Below the pieces are notes generated by a model. It was not told the origin of the DNA, ran no database searches, and worked only from the letters and a program-made list of their open reading frames with translations. DNA of 64,000 nt, from positions 71,546,682 through 71,610,681 of the forward strand of contig NC_086386.1 of the NCBI RefSeq assembly GCF_036588685.1. The letters are read 5' to 3'. Shown here one piece after another: positions 32,669 to 44,169 of this stretch. Source of the stretch: Mytilus trossulus. Its lineage: Eukaryota; Mollusca; Bivalvia; Mytilida; Mytilidae. Every line of letters begins with the position of its first letter. Position 1 is the first letter of the stretch. Both the position numbers and the translations under genes were made by a program.

Positions 32669-35600
32669 GATATGTCTCATTACAAAAGAAATAAACACAC
32701 AATTCATTCATATAGCATATGATTCACTTCTAACTGTTGCTAGACGCTGTCAGGAGTGAACAATGAGTTTTTGTTGCACTTTATTGTTTTTGATGTTTCT
32801 TTGTTTACCACATATAAATAGGTGATGTGTTGCCATCGGTTAAAGTGGGTATCCTGGATTTGTTTTCTAGCAATCGATTGATGTCGTTCGAACATCTGTT
32901 TACTTTTGCTGCCTTGATTACAAAGTCGATAAGGATGTTCGTTTTTTTGTCTCAAAATAACAACTTTTTGAAACAAAGGAACTAGAAAAGTTCAACAAGA
33001 ATAAGGTTGCATGTGGATTCTTCTTTTCAAGATGTGAACTAGAACATAAGTAATTGAGTTTATCGTGTGGTCTAACTTGGATCATATCACATTTATATTT
33101 AACCATGTGATATTTGCCATCGGACATTTTGTACAAATTCATTATCATTCAATTTTTTCATAACCTTCAATAAACCCCAGTTCCCCTACCCCTCAAAGAA
33201 CATTAGTCATTTCATTTATTGAATTAATTAAATATATCAAATTCTGAAACAATGAATTTGCCGTAAAGAAAATTTAAAGACAAATGAATGCTTACATGTC
33301 CCAATGTTTCAGTATGAAAAAGTTCTTCATTTTCAACTGTTCTTCCCTTGAACAGTACCAACCTCATTTATATATGGCCAGTAACAAAATTATCTTGATC
33401 TTTAATAACAAAATAAAATTGACCAATATAACATTTAAAGATAAACACATTTTGTATTTTGATAGTGTATTTTTTTTTTCAAAAGGAGTAAATCGTTATT
33501 TTCTTAGATATTTTAATAAATTTTTCTATTTTCTTTTGTAATCTTAGATTTGACGTCAATGAAAAAGCTATGTGTGTTTGATTGACAAAATGATATTTTG
33601 TACATGTTAAAAGAAGAAGAAATCAAATCTCATTTTGCATATGTTTTGTCAATAATAAATTTGATTACATTTGTCTCCTTTTGTTAAAAAGCTGCTTTTT
33701 TTAGCTGAAAGATGTGAAATCTGGTGGTTGAAACGAGAATGTTACAGCAAACCATGTTCTTGTTGTTCCAGTGAAAAAAGTTATTTTAGTATAGTCTGCT
33801 CTGAATGTTGTAAAAAGAATGGCAATAGGTTTTGTGTTGTTGCTGAACATTATCACAGATGTGAACCGTATGTAAATATTTGTTGACGGTTTTTTTTATT
33901 TTATCATGTTATCATATTTTTTTTTAACTTGTTCCAATAACAAGCAAAAATAATTAAAGCATAATGAATGCCGTATCAAAACAAATACTCGAAAATGATC
34001 TGGATTATTTCGGGGCGACTTCACAAGTACATATACTTTGCATGCTTATACTAAATTCTAAATAAGCAAACACCTCAAAAACCGTTTAACACGATACAAA
34101 ATAAATTTGAAAACAAAACCTGGCCTTGAAGTCATAAAACTTTCGAGTTAGTTTTTTGTACTCATACTTCAAATTCAAACCAATCAAAATGCTGGATTTC
34201 ATGTTTCGAGCATGATTTTTTTGTGTACCGAGCACTGAGAAAAGTGTTATGCCTTCAACCCCTGCGTCAAGCAAATGATCTAAAAAAAAAAAAGTAGCAA
34301 AATCTGCTTTGTCGATAAAAAACATTTCTTTTATATATTTGCGTCATCTTCCGTCAGATTACGCACTCAGTCAGAAGGTACAAAACAAAGTTTTAATTCC
34401 AACCCCTTAAAAGATAACCGTTCAGATATAATTAATCAACTAACACTTGGTGTCAAACATCAATATACAATCAATCGACAACAGGACTAATTGTGAAATC
34501 ACCTAATAGAAAGGCATATTTTGATAGAAGAAATGGAGCATCTTATAGCTGACTATGAAGTATGGGCTTTCGTTGTTGTTCAAGACCGTACGATGCCCCA
34601 TAAATGTTTATTTCTATGTCATTTGTTTTTTTTTAGAGTTGTTTTATTCTGCCATTATACCTGATCTTATTTTTTATATGGAATGCCGAGTCATGTCTTC
34701 GCATGTTTCTGTGTTGAGAATCTATTTATTAAATCTATTTCTAGAGCATCCACGATTTCAGATAGACCATATACAGAACAAACACCATTAAACAAAACGG
34801 ACCAGTATTCATCGAACAGCAGCAGTAAACGTTCATTGTAAGTATGGTGTTACTTCAATATAATGATGAAAAACCTTGTTGAAATCTTATGAAATAAAAT
34901 CAAATTGATTATTCGTCAGATAATTTTCCAAAAATAGGTCTGATTTTTTCAAATAGTTATATAAAAGGTAGCAGGATTATACTGGAATACGTCAGACGCG
35001 CGTGTCGTTTAAATAAGACTCATCAGTGACGCTCATATCAACATATTTATAAAATACAAAGTTGAAGACCATTGAGGATCTGAATTTTAAAAAAAGTTGT
35101 CCAATATATATCTCAGGTAATCTATGCCTGGGATAATAAAATCATAAGTTTTTCAAAAAATTCAAAATTTTATCAACAGGAAATTTATAAAAAAAAAAAA
35201 ATGACCACATTATTGATATTCATGTCAACACCCCAGTGTTGACTACTGGGCTGGTTATATCCTCGGGGACGAAACGTCCACCAGCAGTGGCATCGAACCA
35301 GTGGTGAAAATGGTTATCAAAGGTACCAGGATTATAATTTAGTACGCCATACGCGCGTTTCGTCTACATAAGACTTATCAGTGACGCTCATATCAAAGTA
35401 TTTGTAAATCCAAACAAGTACAAAGTTGAACAGCATTGAGGATCCAAAATTCCAAAAAGTTTTCCCAAATACGTCTAAGGTAATCTATGCCTGGGATAAG
35501 AAAATCCTTACTTTTTTGAAAACATCTAAATTTTTAAACAGACCTAAAACTCATCAGTGAGGTCTAAGTAAGACTCATCAGTGAGCTCGCATATCTATAT

Positions 35601-38600
35601 ACATAACGCGCGTTTGTTTCAATACGTATTTATACATAAAACAAAGGAGTTTCTCATCCCAGGGACAATTTACCTTAGCCGTATTTGACACAGCTTTTTG
35701 ATGTTTTTTTTGTCCTTAATGTTCTTCTACTTTGTACTTGTTTGGCTTTATAATATTTTTGATCTGAGCGTCACTGATGAGTCTTATGTAGACAAAATGG
35801 TACCTTTGATAACTATTTACACCACTGGGTCGATGCCACTGCTGATGGATGTCTCATCTCCTAGGGTATCACCAGCCCAATAGTCAGTGTAGACATGAAT
35901 ATTAATCATATGGTAATATTTGTAAACTTTCTGTTTACAGAACTATGATTTTCGAAAAACTAAGGATGTTCTAATCCCATCCAAAGATTATCTTAGCCGT
36001 ATTTGGCACAATGCTTTTTAGAATGTTCTGTTCCCAATGCGCTCAACTTTGAACTCGATCGGCTTTATGATTATACTGACCCAAAAAAGTTTTGCAACAA
36101 AAATATAAAATTTTATTCTATTTTACAATATATTACAATATCGTAACGACATATCAATTAATAATAACAAAATGGAATCATGCCAAGTCAGAGGCAACGT
36201 GAATGTTTTTCAATCACATTCACTAGGAATGTTCTTTGTGTGGAGCGCAGTAGGGTCAAAATGCAAAAATGAGTGTAGAGTTATTTAAAATCAATAGCAT
36301 GCTTCACGTGAAACGTTGACGGATTAACAAGCACTCCAGTAGCTGTCCTTCGTCTATACTCTACTCTTGAGACCGAAATACACTTTGATGCGTTGTCGTA
36401 AGGCGAAGGAAGTGCGCGTAATCAATCACCCGGATAAAAGTACGACTGTTTAAAATTACAGGTGCACCTAAAATAAATTATGTTTGAACAAACAATTTAC
36501 AGAAACGACAATAAAAATTGAAAATAAAATGTGTTGCTAAACTGTTTTGGCTCGGTATTTTTTTATCTGAACATCACTGGTGTTAAAAAAAATTAAAAAA
36601 ATACCCATATTCTTTTAATTTTTGAGCTCAAACAAAACTAACGAAGTAAGTGTATTTCTAAAAAAAAATACTTTTGCATCTTGATTTTGATATAATTTTA
36701 AGTATGTTTTGGGAAAAGGGATGGGCTGACCCCAGAAATACCATTTTAACTTCTTTTTTTTTTAGATTATTTGATTTTTATTTGAATTTTTTTGTTGCAA
36801 TAATTCCGAAATGCAAATAAAAAAAGTTTCTCAGCCTCACGCAAAGAAAAATGTATATTTTTTTCGGACAATGACCTGATATTGAATATTTATATAGAAA
36901 TGTTATACTTAACTACAAGACAGATAATCTCCTTAACGGTGGTACCAAACATATGGACTAGAAATTAATTTGGCTCGTTTAATTTTCATAAAACTTGTAC
37001 ATAATTTATTGGAAAAAAAATCACTTGATATATAGCGGTATTGCAAGCAGTTGTTTTGATGTTTGAAAAGCATAATATGTCATTGACAATAGAACATAAT
37101 AGAAATGTTCTGCTGATTCTTATAGTGATATCTACTCGTCATGTTATGCACCACTTTAAACAAAAATTGTTTTAAAGTTAATTCATTATTTTTAAAGCTT
37201 ACGTTTTACATCTCTTAGATATTCTGTGGATTCATTTATTTTCGTGGATATCAATTTTCGTGGATAGAGAAAAACTTTAAATTGAGAATGGAAATGGGGA
37301 ATGTGTCAAAAAGACATCAACCCGAACATAGAACAAACAACAGCAGAAATTACTTAACAGGACTTCAATGCAGCAAGAAATTCCCGCAACCGGACGCGTC
37401 CTCAGCTGGCCCCTAAATAAATATATTTACTAGTTCAATGATAATGAATGCCATACTGAACTCCAAATTGTGCACAATAAACTAAAATTAAAAATATTAC
37501 AAGACTAACATAGGCCAGAGGCTCCTGACTATGGACAGGCGCAAAAATGAGGGGGCTTAAACACATTTATGAGATCTTAATTTTTCCTCTATACCTCATG
37601 CTAATGTATAATAGTAAACGAATATATGCACATTATAATTCAGTTCAAGAGAAGTCTGCATGTTTGCTTATCTTTCATAAAAAGTCCATACTGAATTGTT
37701 ACTCTTTGAAAATTTTAATTCGTGGTTAATATGTAACAAGGGAATCCACGAAAATTGGTATCCAACGAAAAATAATGAATGCAGAGTAAATATATTTAAA
37801 TACATGTTATCAAAAAAACACAAAACGAAGATAAGTAAACACTTTGACCTACAACTACTCACTATTACGTCATTTGACCTCTTCTGAAAAAGTATCGCAT
37901 AGTCAATCATATAGTATTCATCATGTTCATATTTTTATACATAACCATTCAAAAAGACTTCACAAAATGACATGGTTGTATGTATGATACACAAGAATGT
38001 CTCAAGTTCAATGCTCTATATATTTACATTAATATATATTTGCCCAGTTACATTCCACGAATATGATAATTCAATGATTTATTAACTGACAAACTCCATA
38101 GCCAATAGGTTCTCTTCGCATTTCTATATACAAAACAAAGGCATACTTCATTGCAAAAACTAATGTGATGTTTGTTTTTATTCTGATTACAGAGGTGTTA
38201 CTCCTTACATTATGGTTACGATTTATACAATATCTGTCATTGTGCCAAGTATAGTGTTAGTGGTTTGTAGTGGGCGATGGATAAGAAAACAATTAAGAAA
38301 AAAAAGAATAAGGGAGCAGCTAAGACATGAAAGAAGGAATGTCACATACACCTCTGCAAATATACAGTCAAGCAGGAATGATAGACGGGTACACTTTAAT
38401 CCGATAATTGCTATAGGAGGTATTTGTTGTTTTAAAAAAGGATGCATACTAGCAATATTAAAAAATTTATACAATGTTTTATTATAATTGACAGAATGTA
38501 TGTTATGTCAAACTCTGATTAACCAAGGAAAATTTAAAAAGGAAAGTCCCTATTTAAATTGAAAAATCAAAAGTTCAAAAGCATCAAACGAATGAATAGC

Positions 38601-41600
38601 AACTGTCATATGCATCAACATATAACTTAAAGAAAAACATTATTAAGAGGGAAAGCCTGAGTACCACTAGAATTTTCCTTTCGTTTAATTTTTCTTATAT
38701 TTACATCATTAAAAAGGTAGGGGTCCATGAATCATCTGCCAAAGTCTTCATGCAATACAGTTTCATTTTATGTATATGATATATTGAAATGACCAGTTTT
38801 GGGGTACTCTTAAAAACGGTCAAAAACACTAGTAGGCATATAGCATTCTGTGTTGAATGTGTTGATATTAGAAATATCCATGACTGTTAAAATGCATAAA
38901 AGATTTTTTTAAGGAAATCTGAAATATCATGGTAATACTAATAGCCTGAATGAAAAAAAAATGGTTTTAAAGTATTGATAAAGTGAAAACCGCTGACCAG
39001 CTCAGATAACACATTTTTTCAAACTTAGACGGAAAAAAATATTTGTCGTTTAATTCCTGTCATAAATTGCTCAATCATTTATTGGTTATAAATCTCAAAA
39101 ATCGCAAAGTTTTATCAAATTTGATCGTTTGAAATTTTCAAAATCTTTCAACAAGTAAGCTTACAAGAAAAAGTTTGAAAATTTTGTGAAAAAAATCATT
39201 TCCCCCACACAAACCCTTCTACAGACTGTCTTTGCATTTTTTTTTTTGTGCAATAGTAAAAAATGTACTGTCCAAATAGTAATTGTAATCGACAAATCAC
39301 AATTATGTATTGATTTCATTACAAAGACTACAAAATGTCACTGTCATCAATAGCAGACGCTATCAGAATCCATTGTTTATACAGTCTGTCACTATCTACG
39401 TACTAGCTTTGCGTTAGTGTTGATTATCTATCAGCATACGCTTTTACTTGAATTAATGTTCAGATCGTATCATCTAGAATAGTGAACTTTTTTTCTACAT
39501 AAATATGACCGTTAGTTTTCTCGTTTGAATTGTTTTACATTGTCTTATCGGGGCCTTTTATAGCTGACTTTATGCGGTATGGGCTTTGCTCATTGTTTAA
39601 GGCCGTACGATGGCCTATGTCTCATTGGCAATCATACCACATCTTCTTTTTTATATTTATATTTCAAACCCAAAGACAATCAGATAAGTACAAATTATGT
39701 ATCAGTAACTTAGCACTGAATCTATAGAACTTCCTTATTTATTTCATTTGTTCAAACCGTTTTTCACAAACCTTGCAAGATGTTTTTTTCTAAATAATGC
39801 CACAAGACACTATATTCAGTATAGTTAGAACTACTCAGACTCAGCCCATTGCTGGTTTGTTGTAGCATCTCATGTGAAAGGTAATTTTCTACCTTTTCAT
39901 CTACATTATTTAAGAAAAGATGTTCCTCAGTTTAATGCTTGTTGGTGTCAAACATGTACAGTTTACTGAATCTTTTTGCAACATTCTCACAGCAAAATGT
40001 AAACAACATAAATACCTGATCAGTGTTTAATTTACTGCTATGTTAAAACGCACAAATGACTTTCAATACTCGTAAAACAGTTGTTTCAAATACACCAGGT
40101 ATACCGCCTAAATATATAATAGATATCGGAAGATGCGGTGTGAGTTCCAATGAGACAACTCTCCATCCAAATAACAATTTTGAAAAAAGAGTATACCATT
40201 ATAGGTCAATTTACAACCTTCAGCACAGAGCCTTGGCTCACACCAAACAACAAGCTATAAAGGGCCCCACAATTATGAGTGTAAAACCATTTAAACTGGA
40301 AACCCAGCGGTTTTATATAAAAAAAAAACGAAAAACAAGAAACACGTATAAATTACAAAGACACACGACAACTACTGTACATCAGATTCCTATCTGTAAG
40401 TATACTTTGAATTGAAGTAGCCAGTTCATATGAAACAATGATTTTTAATCTGTTTGATAAAAGGAGTTAAAATGAATATTTCTTCATCGAATTTCATCAC
40501 TGGAAGTCTGACTTTCATCTATTAAAACTATTTTTTATGAGTACTAAAAAGTTTGATGTCAAAAACTGTATTTTTTTATTAAAAGGCTAAAATCTTGTTT
40601 GACAATGTATATTCAGATAAAAAAAATGGGTTTGATGTATTTATAAACTAATTATTATGCCCGTATCTTTCCATTTAAACCTGATAAGGAATTTTTCCAG
40701 ACTTTGATTTGGACAGAAGAGGTTTTTTTTCGACGGACAATTAAATTCGTGGATAAAACCATCCTTCAAAACCGCAAAAATAAGTACTTCCCAAATAAAA
40801 GTACGTACAGATAGAAACAAACACGCGACGTTGCTGCACTGATACGTAATGCCATTGCCTATATTTTTGGTATTCAAGTCCTTTACATAACCATTAATAT
40901 ATATATATATATATAAACTCATCATAGATACGATGATTGCAATTTTTTTTAACCTAGATGTGCGTCTTGACAGTAAGTAAAATAATGTAAAAATTGCCAA
41001 CAAGTTATCATAACATATATTTGAAATGATCGGCCTTGCATATCTGCACCTCCTTTAGTTATCTAAATAAACACAACCAGGCTTATGAATATCTGTCAAC
41101 ATGGACGCTAACTTCTCAAAACCAAAGATTGAAAAGGAATTCAGTTTTATAAAACAGAAAACAGTCATATTAGTAATTAAGAAGTATTGTTGTTCATGCT
41201 ATCAGAGGACGATTCACTTTCAAATTATGAATTAATGTTTTTTTTTTCAACAGACGAGGAGACAACAATACCTGCTGACATACCACCTGTTTATTCAGTT
41301 TGCAGTTATAATTGTGCCCAAAATGTGACCAATGGTGATCTACAGAATGACCCACCACCTGTTTATTCAATTTGCAGTTGTAATTGTGCCCAAAATGTGA
41401 CCAATGGTGATCTACAGAATGACCCACCACCTGTTTATACACATGGCAGTTATAATTGCGCCCAAAATGTGACCAATGATGGTCTACAGAATGACCCACC
41501 ACCTGTTTATACACATGGCAGTTATAATTGCGCCCAAAATGTGACCAATGGAGATGAACAGAATGACCCACCACCTGTTTATTCCATTGACCGTAATAGG

Positions 41601-41771
41601 TGCGCCCAAAATGTGACCAATGGTGATCTACAGAATGACCCACCACCTGTTAATACACATGGCAGTTATAATTGCGCCCAAAATGTGACCAATGGAGATG
41701 AACAGAATGACCCACCACCTTTTTATTCCATTGGCCGTTATAGTTGCACCATAAATGTGACCAACATGTGA
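31785..41771 (+). CDS. Cys-rich single-pass membrane protein with seven-fold PPxY repeat tail, paralogue 3 (5 exons)
   Basis: Exons 31785-31842, 33705-33867, 34745-34837, 38193-38419 and 41254-41771; phases 1/2/2/1; 1059 nt, 352 residues. Signal peptide 1-19. The Cys domain keeps the paralogue pattern (C23, C32, C37, C51, C54-C55, C63, C72) and adds an extra C39-C40 pair in a lengthened loop. It lacks the N-S-T sequon of the other two. Transmembrane helix about 110-131, then a long basic stretch (RKQLRKKR and on), because exon 4 is 12 codons longer than in paralogues 1 and 2. The tail (181-352) is almost entirely a 24-residue repeat, QNVTNGDLQNDPPPVYS-like, with PPxY starting at 191, 215, 239, 263, 287 and 335; the copy at 311 reads PPVN. 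Multivalent WW-domain binding is inferred. Donor GTATGT of exon 2 and all acceptors fit consensus. The nearest downstream AATAAA I saw is at 42181. Confidence 0.83.
32616..32666. repeat. (GA)n microsatellite
   Basis: Pure GA dinucleotide run of about 51 bp in intron 1 of paralogue 3. Confidence 0.95.
34540..34670 (+). mobile_element. Short degraded RT1-family tail
   Basis: TATAGCTGACTATGAAGTAT, GGGCTTTCGTTGTTGTTCAA and GACCGTACGATG resemble the RT1 tail near 7450-7505. In intron 2 of paralogue 3, ending close to the exon 3 acceptor. Confidence 0.5.
34965..36070. repeat. Cluster of family B copies in both orientations
   Basis: Reverse-oriented copies occupy about 34980-35545: CAGACGCGCG...GACTCATCAGTGACGCTCAT, CAGCAGTGGCATCGA, then again ACGCGCGTTTCGTCTACATA. 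A forward copy follows at about 35640-36070 (GCGTCACTGATGAGTCTTAT, GGGTCGATGCCACTGCTGAT). The opposed copies could pair. In intron 3 of paralogue 3. Confidence 0.65.
36075..36480. repeat. Possible DNA-transposon end fragment
   Basis: TGACCCAAAAAAGTTTTGCA followed by AT-rich sequence resembles ends of Tc1/mariner-like elements. No convincing transposase frame. Weak call. From 36480 to 37270 I see no gene. Confidence 0.2.
37270..37560. repeat. Dispersed repeat family D
   Basis: TTGAGAATGGAAATGGGGAA, TGTGTCAAAAAGACATCAAC, CAGCTGGCCCCTAAATAAAT and CCAGAGGCTCCTGACTATGG. Reverse-complement copies at 49130-49515, 52435-52740 and 53115-53285. Confidence 0.65.
38520..38615. repeat. Dispersed repeat family C, partial
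   Basis: AAAATCAAAAGTTCAAAAGC and ATCAAACGAATGAATAGCAA match the start of the 17215 copy. In intron 4 of paralogue 3; 38620-39500 shows no gene. Confidence 0.5.
39507..39653 (+). mobile_element. 5'-truncated retroelement tail (RT1 family)
   Basis: ACCGTTAGTTTTCTCGTTTG to ACCACATCTTCTTTTTTATA with an internal deletion. Same end point as the other copies. In intron 4 of paralogue 3. Confidence 0.7.
40110..40290. repeat. Dispersed repeat fragment (second copy of the 420-560 type)
   Basis: TAATAGATATCGGAAGATGC, GAGACAACTCTCCATCCAAA, TATAGGTCAATTTACAACCT and CAAGCTATAAAGGGCCCCAC. The overlapping 119-codon open frame is repeat-derived. A short AT-dinucleotide run occurs at about 40897-40915. Confidence 0.5.
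41283..41770 (+). repeat. In-frame 72 bp coding minisatellite (PPxY units) in paralogue 3
   Basis: Seven units (last one partial) of 72 bp start at 41283, 41355, 41427, 41499, 41571, 41643 and 41715. Each encodes PP[V/F]Y or a variant, a short variable stretch, then C-A-Q-N-V-T-N and Q-N-D. Units differ mainly in the variable stretch (SVCSYN, SICSCN, THGSYN, SIDRNR, SIGRYS). Paralogues 1 and 2 have only one or two copies of the same unit at the same place. Confidence 0.9.
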
Positions 41772-42240
41772 CCAATGATAATATACAAAATTATGCACAA
41801 CCACTGTTTTTCAGAGTTTTTTTTCAAATCAATTAAGTCAGGAAAATTATGGTAAAGCTATGGCAATGAACAGCAATGTTCTCATAAACACAGTAAGGAA
41901 GTTCAAAGCATATTTTTTATAAAATCAGTTCTCTATAAGCATGATCAGGTTCAACCAACAGCTGTCTACTTGTTGGGTGGTTTTTTTACAAGCTAGTTGT
42001 GTTATGACTAGCAATGAACAAGAAATGTTGATTATATCGTAAATTCTTTGTTGTTGCTATGGGCAAGGTTTTTCCTAGCAGCCATGACATTTCTATGTTT
42101 CCTTTTTTACGGACGACTTCTTGCTTAACTGTAGTTTTCGTTCTTTGTCTTAGTTAAACTGCTAATTATACATTTTCAAAAATAAACAAAAACAAATCCT
42201 AAAAAGAGACACTATTCAAAAGCAACTTGCCTTCCTACAG

Positions 42241-42990
42241 GAACTTCTTAGGAAAAAAGACAAGAGATTAGCAACATCCTTTAACATCTCCTTTTTGTTA
42301 TATTGATGATGTTCTGTCACTAAACAATTCAAAATTTGGTTACTATGTTAAACGCAACTGTCCCATCGAACTAGAGATAAAGGCTACAACATATACAGCT
42401 AAATCTGCCTCATAAATTTACTTACATCTAGATGTTGACAATGAGGGTCGATTGAAAACTAAACTTTACGACAAAAGAGATGATCTTAGGTTTCCAATGG
42501 TGAACTTTTCTTTTCTAAGTAGCAACATTCAATCAGCACCTGCATACGAGGTACATATCTCCCAATTGATACGATATTCCCGTGCTTGTATTTCCTATCA
42601 TGATTTTCTTGATAGAGCGTTGCTGCTCACACGAAAGCTTTTTAACCGAGAGTTCCAAATGGTGAAGTTGAAATAATCCCTTAGTACAGTTTACGGACGC
42701 CATCACCAGTTGGCTGACCGTTATGGAATAACCGTTTCACAGATGATATCGGATATGTTCCTTACGTCGTAACTGCGATCTTCTTCCCTTTCATGAATGT
42801 AATCTACCGAATTTTTTTGGTGGGGGTTCGTGTTGCTTATTCTTTAGTTTTCTATGTTGTTTTTTCGTTTGTCTTTTTCATGTTTAGCCATGTCGTTGTC
42901 AGTTTATTTTTCTTTTGTGAGTTTGACGGTCCCTCTGGTATCTTTCGTCCCTCTTTGACGCATTTATGTAATTACCAAAATAATGCGGAT
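42241..42990 (+). mobile_element. Degraded retroelement RT3 (reverse transcriptase fragment plus tail)
   Basis: YIDDVLSLNN at 42299-42328 is the catalytic YxDD motif of reverse transcriptase. The same frame continues through an internal TAA to GRLKTKLYDKRDD, FPMVNFSFLSSNI, AYEVHISQLIRYSRAC and LLTRKLFNREFQ to about 42674. A tail (TGGGGGTTCGTGTTGCTTAT... to TCTTTCGTCCCTCTTTGACG) follows. Same protein family as RT1/RT2 but a different subfamily with its own tail. Non-functional. Confidence 0.75.
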
Positions 42991-43144
42991 CCAGTTTAAG
43001 TTTTCACCAGCATAATATCTATATATATACATGGAAAAAAGGATTACAACACCTTGATTGTTTAAAACTTGACAAATCAGCCTCTTATTTCGGATAGGAT
43101 ACAATATTTGTAAAATAATATTGAAACATACCATGTATGATAAT

Positions 43145-43257
43145 ATAAAAAAAAAGATGTGATATGATTGCCAATGAGACAACTATTTACAAAAGACCAA
43201 AATGACGCAAACATTAACAACTATAGGTCACCGTACGGCCTTCAACATTGGGCAACA
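43145..43257 (-). mobile_element. 5'-truncated retroelement tail (RT1 family)
   Basis: AAAAAAAAGATGTGATATGA, TTGCCAATGAGACAACTATT and AACTATAGGTCACCGTACGG. Very short copy next to the Tc1-like relic. Confidence 0.7.
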
Positions 43258-43379
43258 TTAGTTTTAAAATGAACAAAAAATGTATGAAAAAAAATGCTTT
43301 TATCTAACCAGAATTTTTATAACAAAAATGCATTTTACAAGTTTTACAGTAGTCATACTTCACATGGTCAGACATTTCA

Positions 43380-44130
43380 AAATTAATGTTTATATCATTG
43401 TTCACATCATGGTTGACCGTTATACGCCAAAGAATTAGTACTTTTCGCGCAGCCTCCATTCAAACGGATAAGCGCCTCTTAACGTCTTCTGATTCCTGCC
43501 ATAAGTCGAATAATTTGTTTCTTAAGTAGGGGCAACCATTTCTGATGAAGGGCAGGGTTTATTTCATGACGTGGTTAAACTTGGGTGTCTAGGCCTTTCG
43601 CGCACTTCACGCCCAATTAGGTCCAATATATGCTCTAGATGGTTCAAATCCGGGGTACGATCGAGCCAAGGAATATAATCAGAATTCCATTTGAACAATG
43701 GATCTTCCTCCACGATGTTAATTTCCAACTTTGGCGGGCTCTGCACAACGGCGGATACAAAACACGGTTTGTCTGTTCATAAACAAAGGTTTCTGAAGTT
43801 GTCTTATCGCACGATAATCAGTAGCGATGAGTCAATCTCAAACAGTTCTTGTTTAAGTCTCCTGTATGGCAACTCTCTATTTAGGATTGTTTTGTTTGCA
43901 ATGGGTTTCCTTCTGACCAATCTTCATTATGCTTGATTTTCCTAAGCAGATGTTATAGGTGGTCTTCTTTATCTCGGAAGGTCTTTGACGTCGTTTGTTG
44001 CCTGTTTTTTGTTCTCAAAACGACTTATAGTGAAATTGTGATGACCAACAATAGGTGCAATTGTTACAGCGACATACCTGCTTCTCTCGTGCTGATAATC
44101 TGCCATATTGCAGCAGTGGAAGGCCAATAA
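43380..44130 (-). pseudogene. Tc1-like transposase, decayed
   Basis: Minus strand. The C-terminal half (43746-43564) reads VEEDPLFKWNSDYIPWLDR and TPDLNHLEHILDLIGREVRE; the PDLN-EH-WDLIGR type block is diagnostic of Tc1-like DDE transposases and contains the last acidic catalytic residue. Upstream, 44115-43800 matches the helix-turn-helix end (SRFENKKQ...KDLPR, RRPPITSA) with several stops. Frameshifts separate the halves. Clear terminal repeats not located. Confidence 0.65.
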
Positions 44131-44169
44131 CAAGGTGTAAATCACCAAACTTTACAAACTTGTCTATTA

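Noticed and set aside
36075..36480. Second Tc1/mariner transposase
   Set aside because: The end-like sequence is suggestive, but no transposase motif could be read in any frame.
40056..40415. 119-codon open frame
   Set aside because: It lies on a dispersed repeat also present at 420-560, with low-complexity lysine-rich sequence.
40641..41003. 120-codon minus-strand frame in intron 4 of paralogue 3
   Set aside because: Contains an Ile/Tyr run from an AT microsatellite, no recognisable domain, and no splice or homologue support.
41194..41646. 150-codon minus-strand frame made of repeats
   Set aside because: It is the antisense shadow of the PPxY minisatellite exon; the plus frame is supported by paralogy and splicing.
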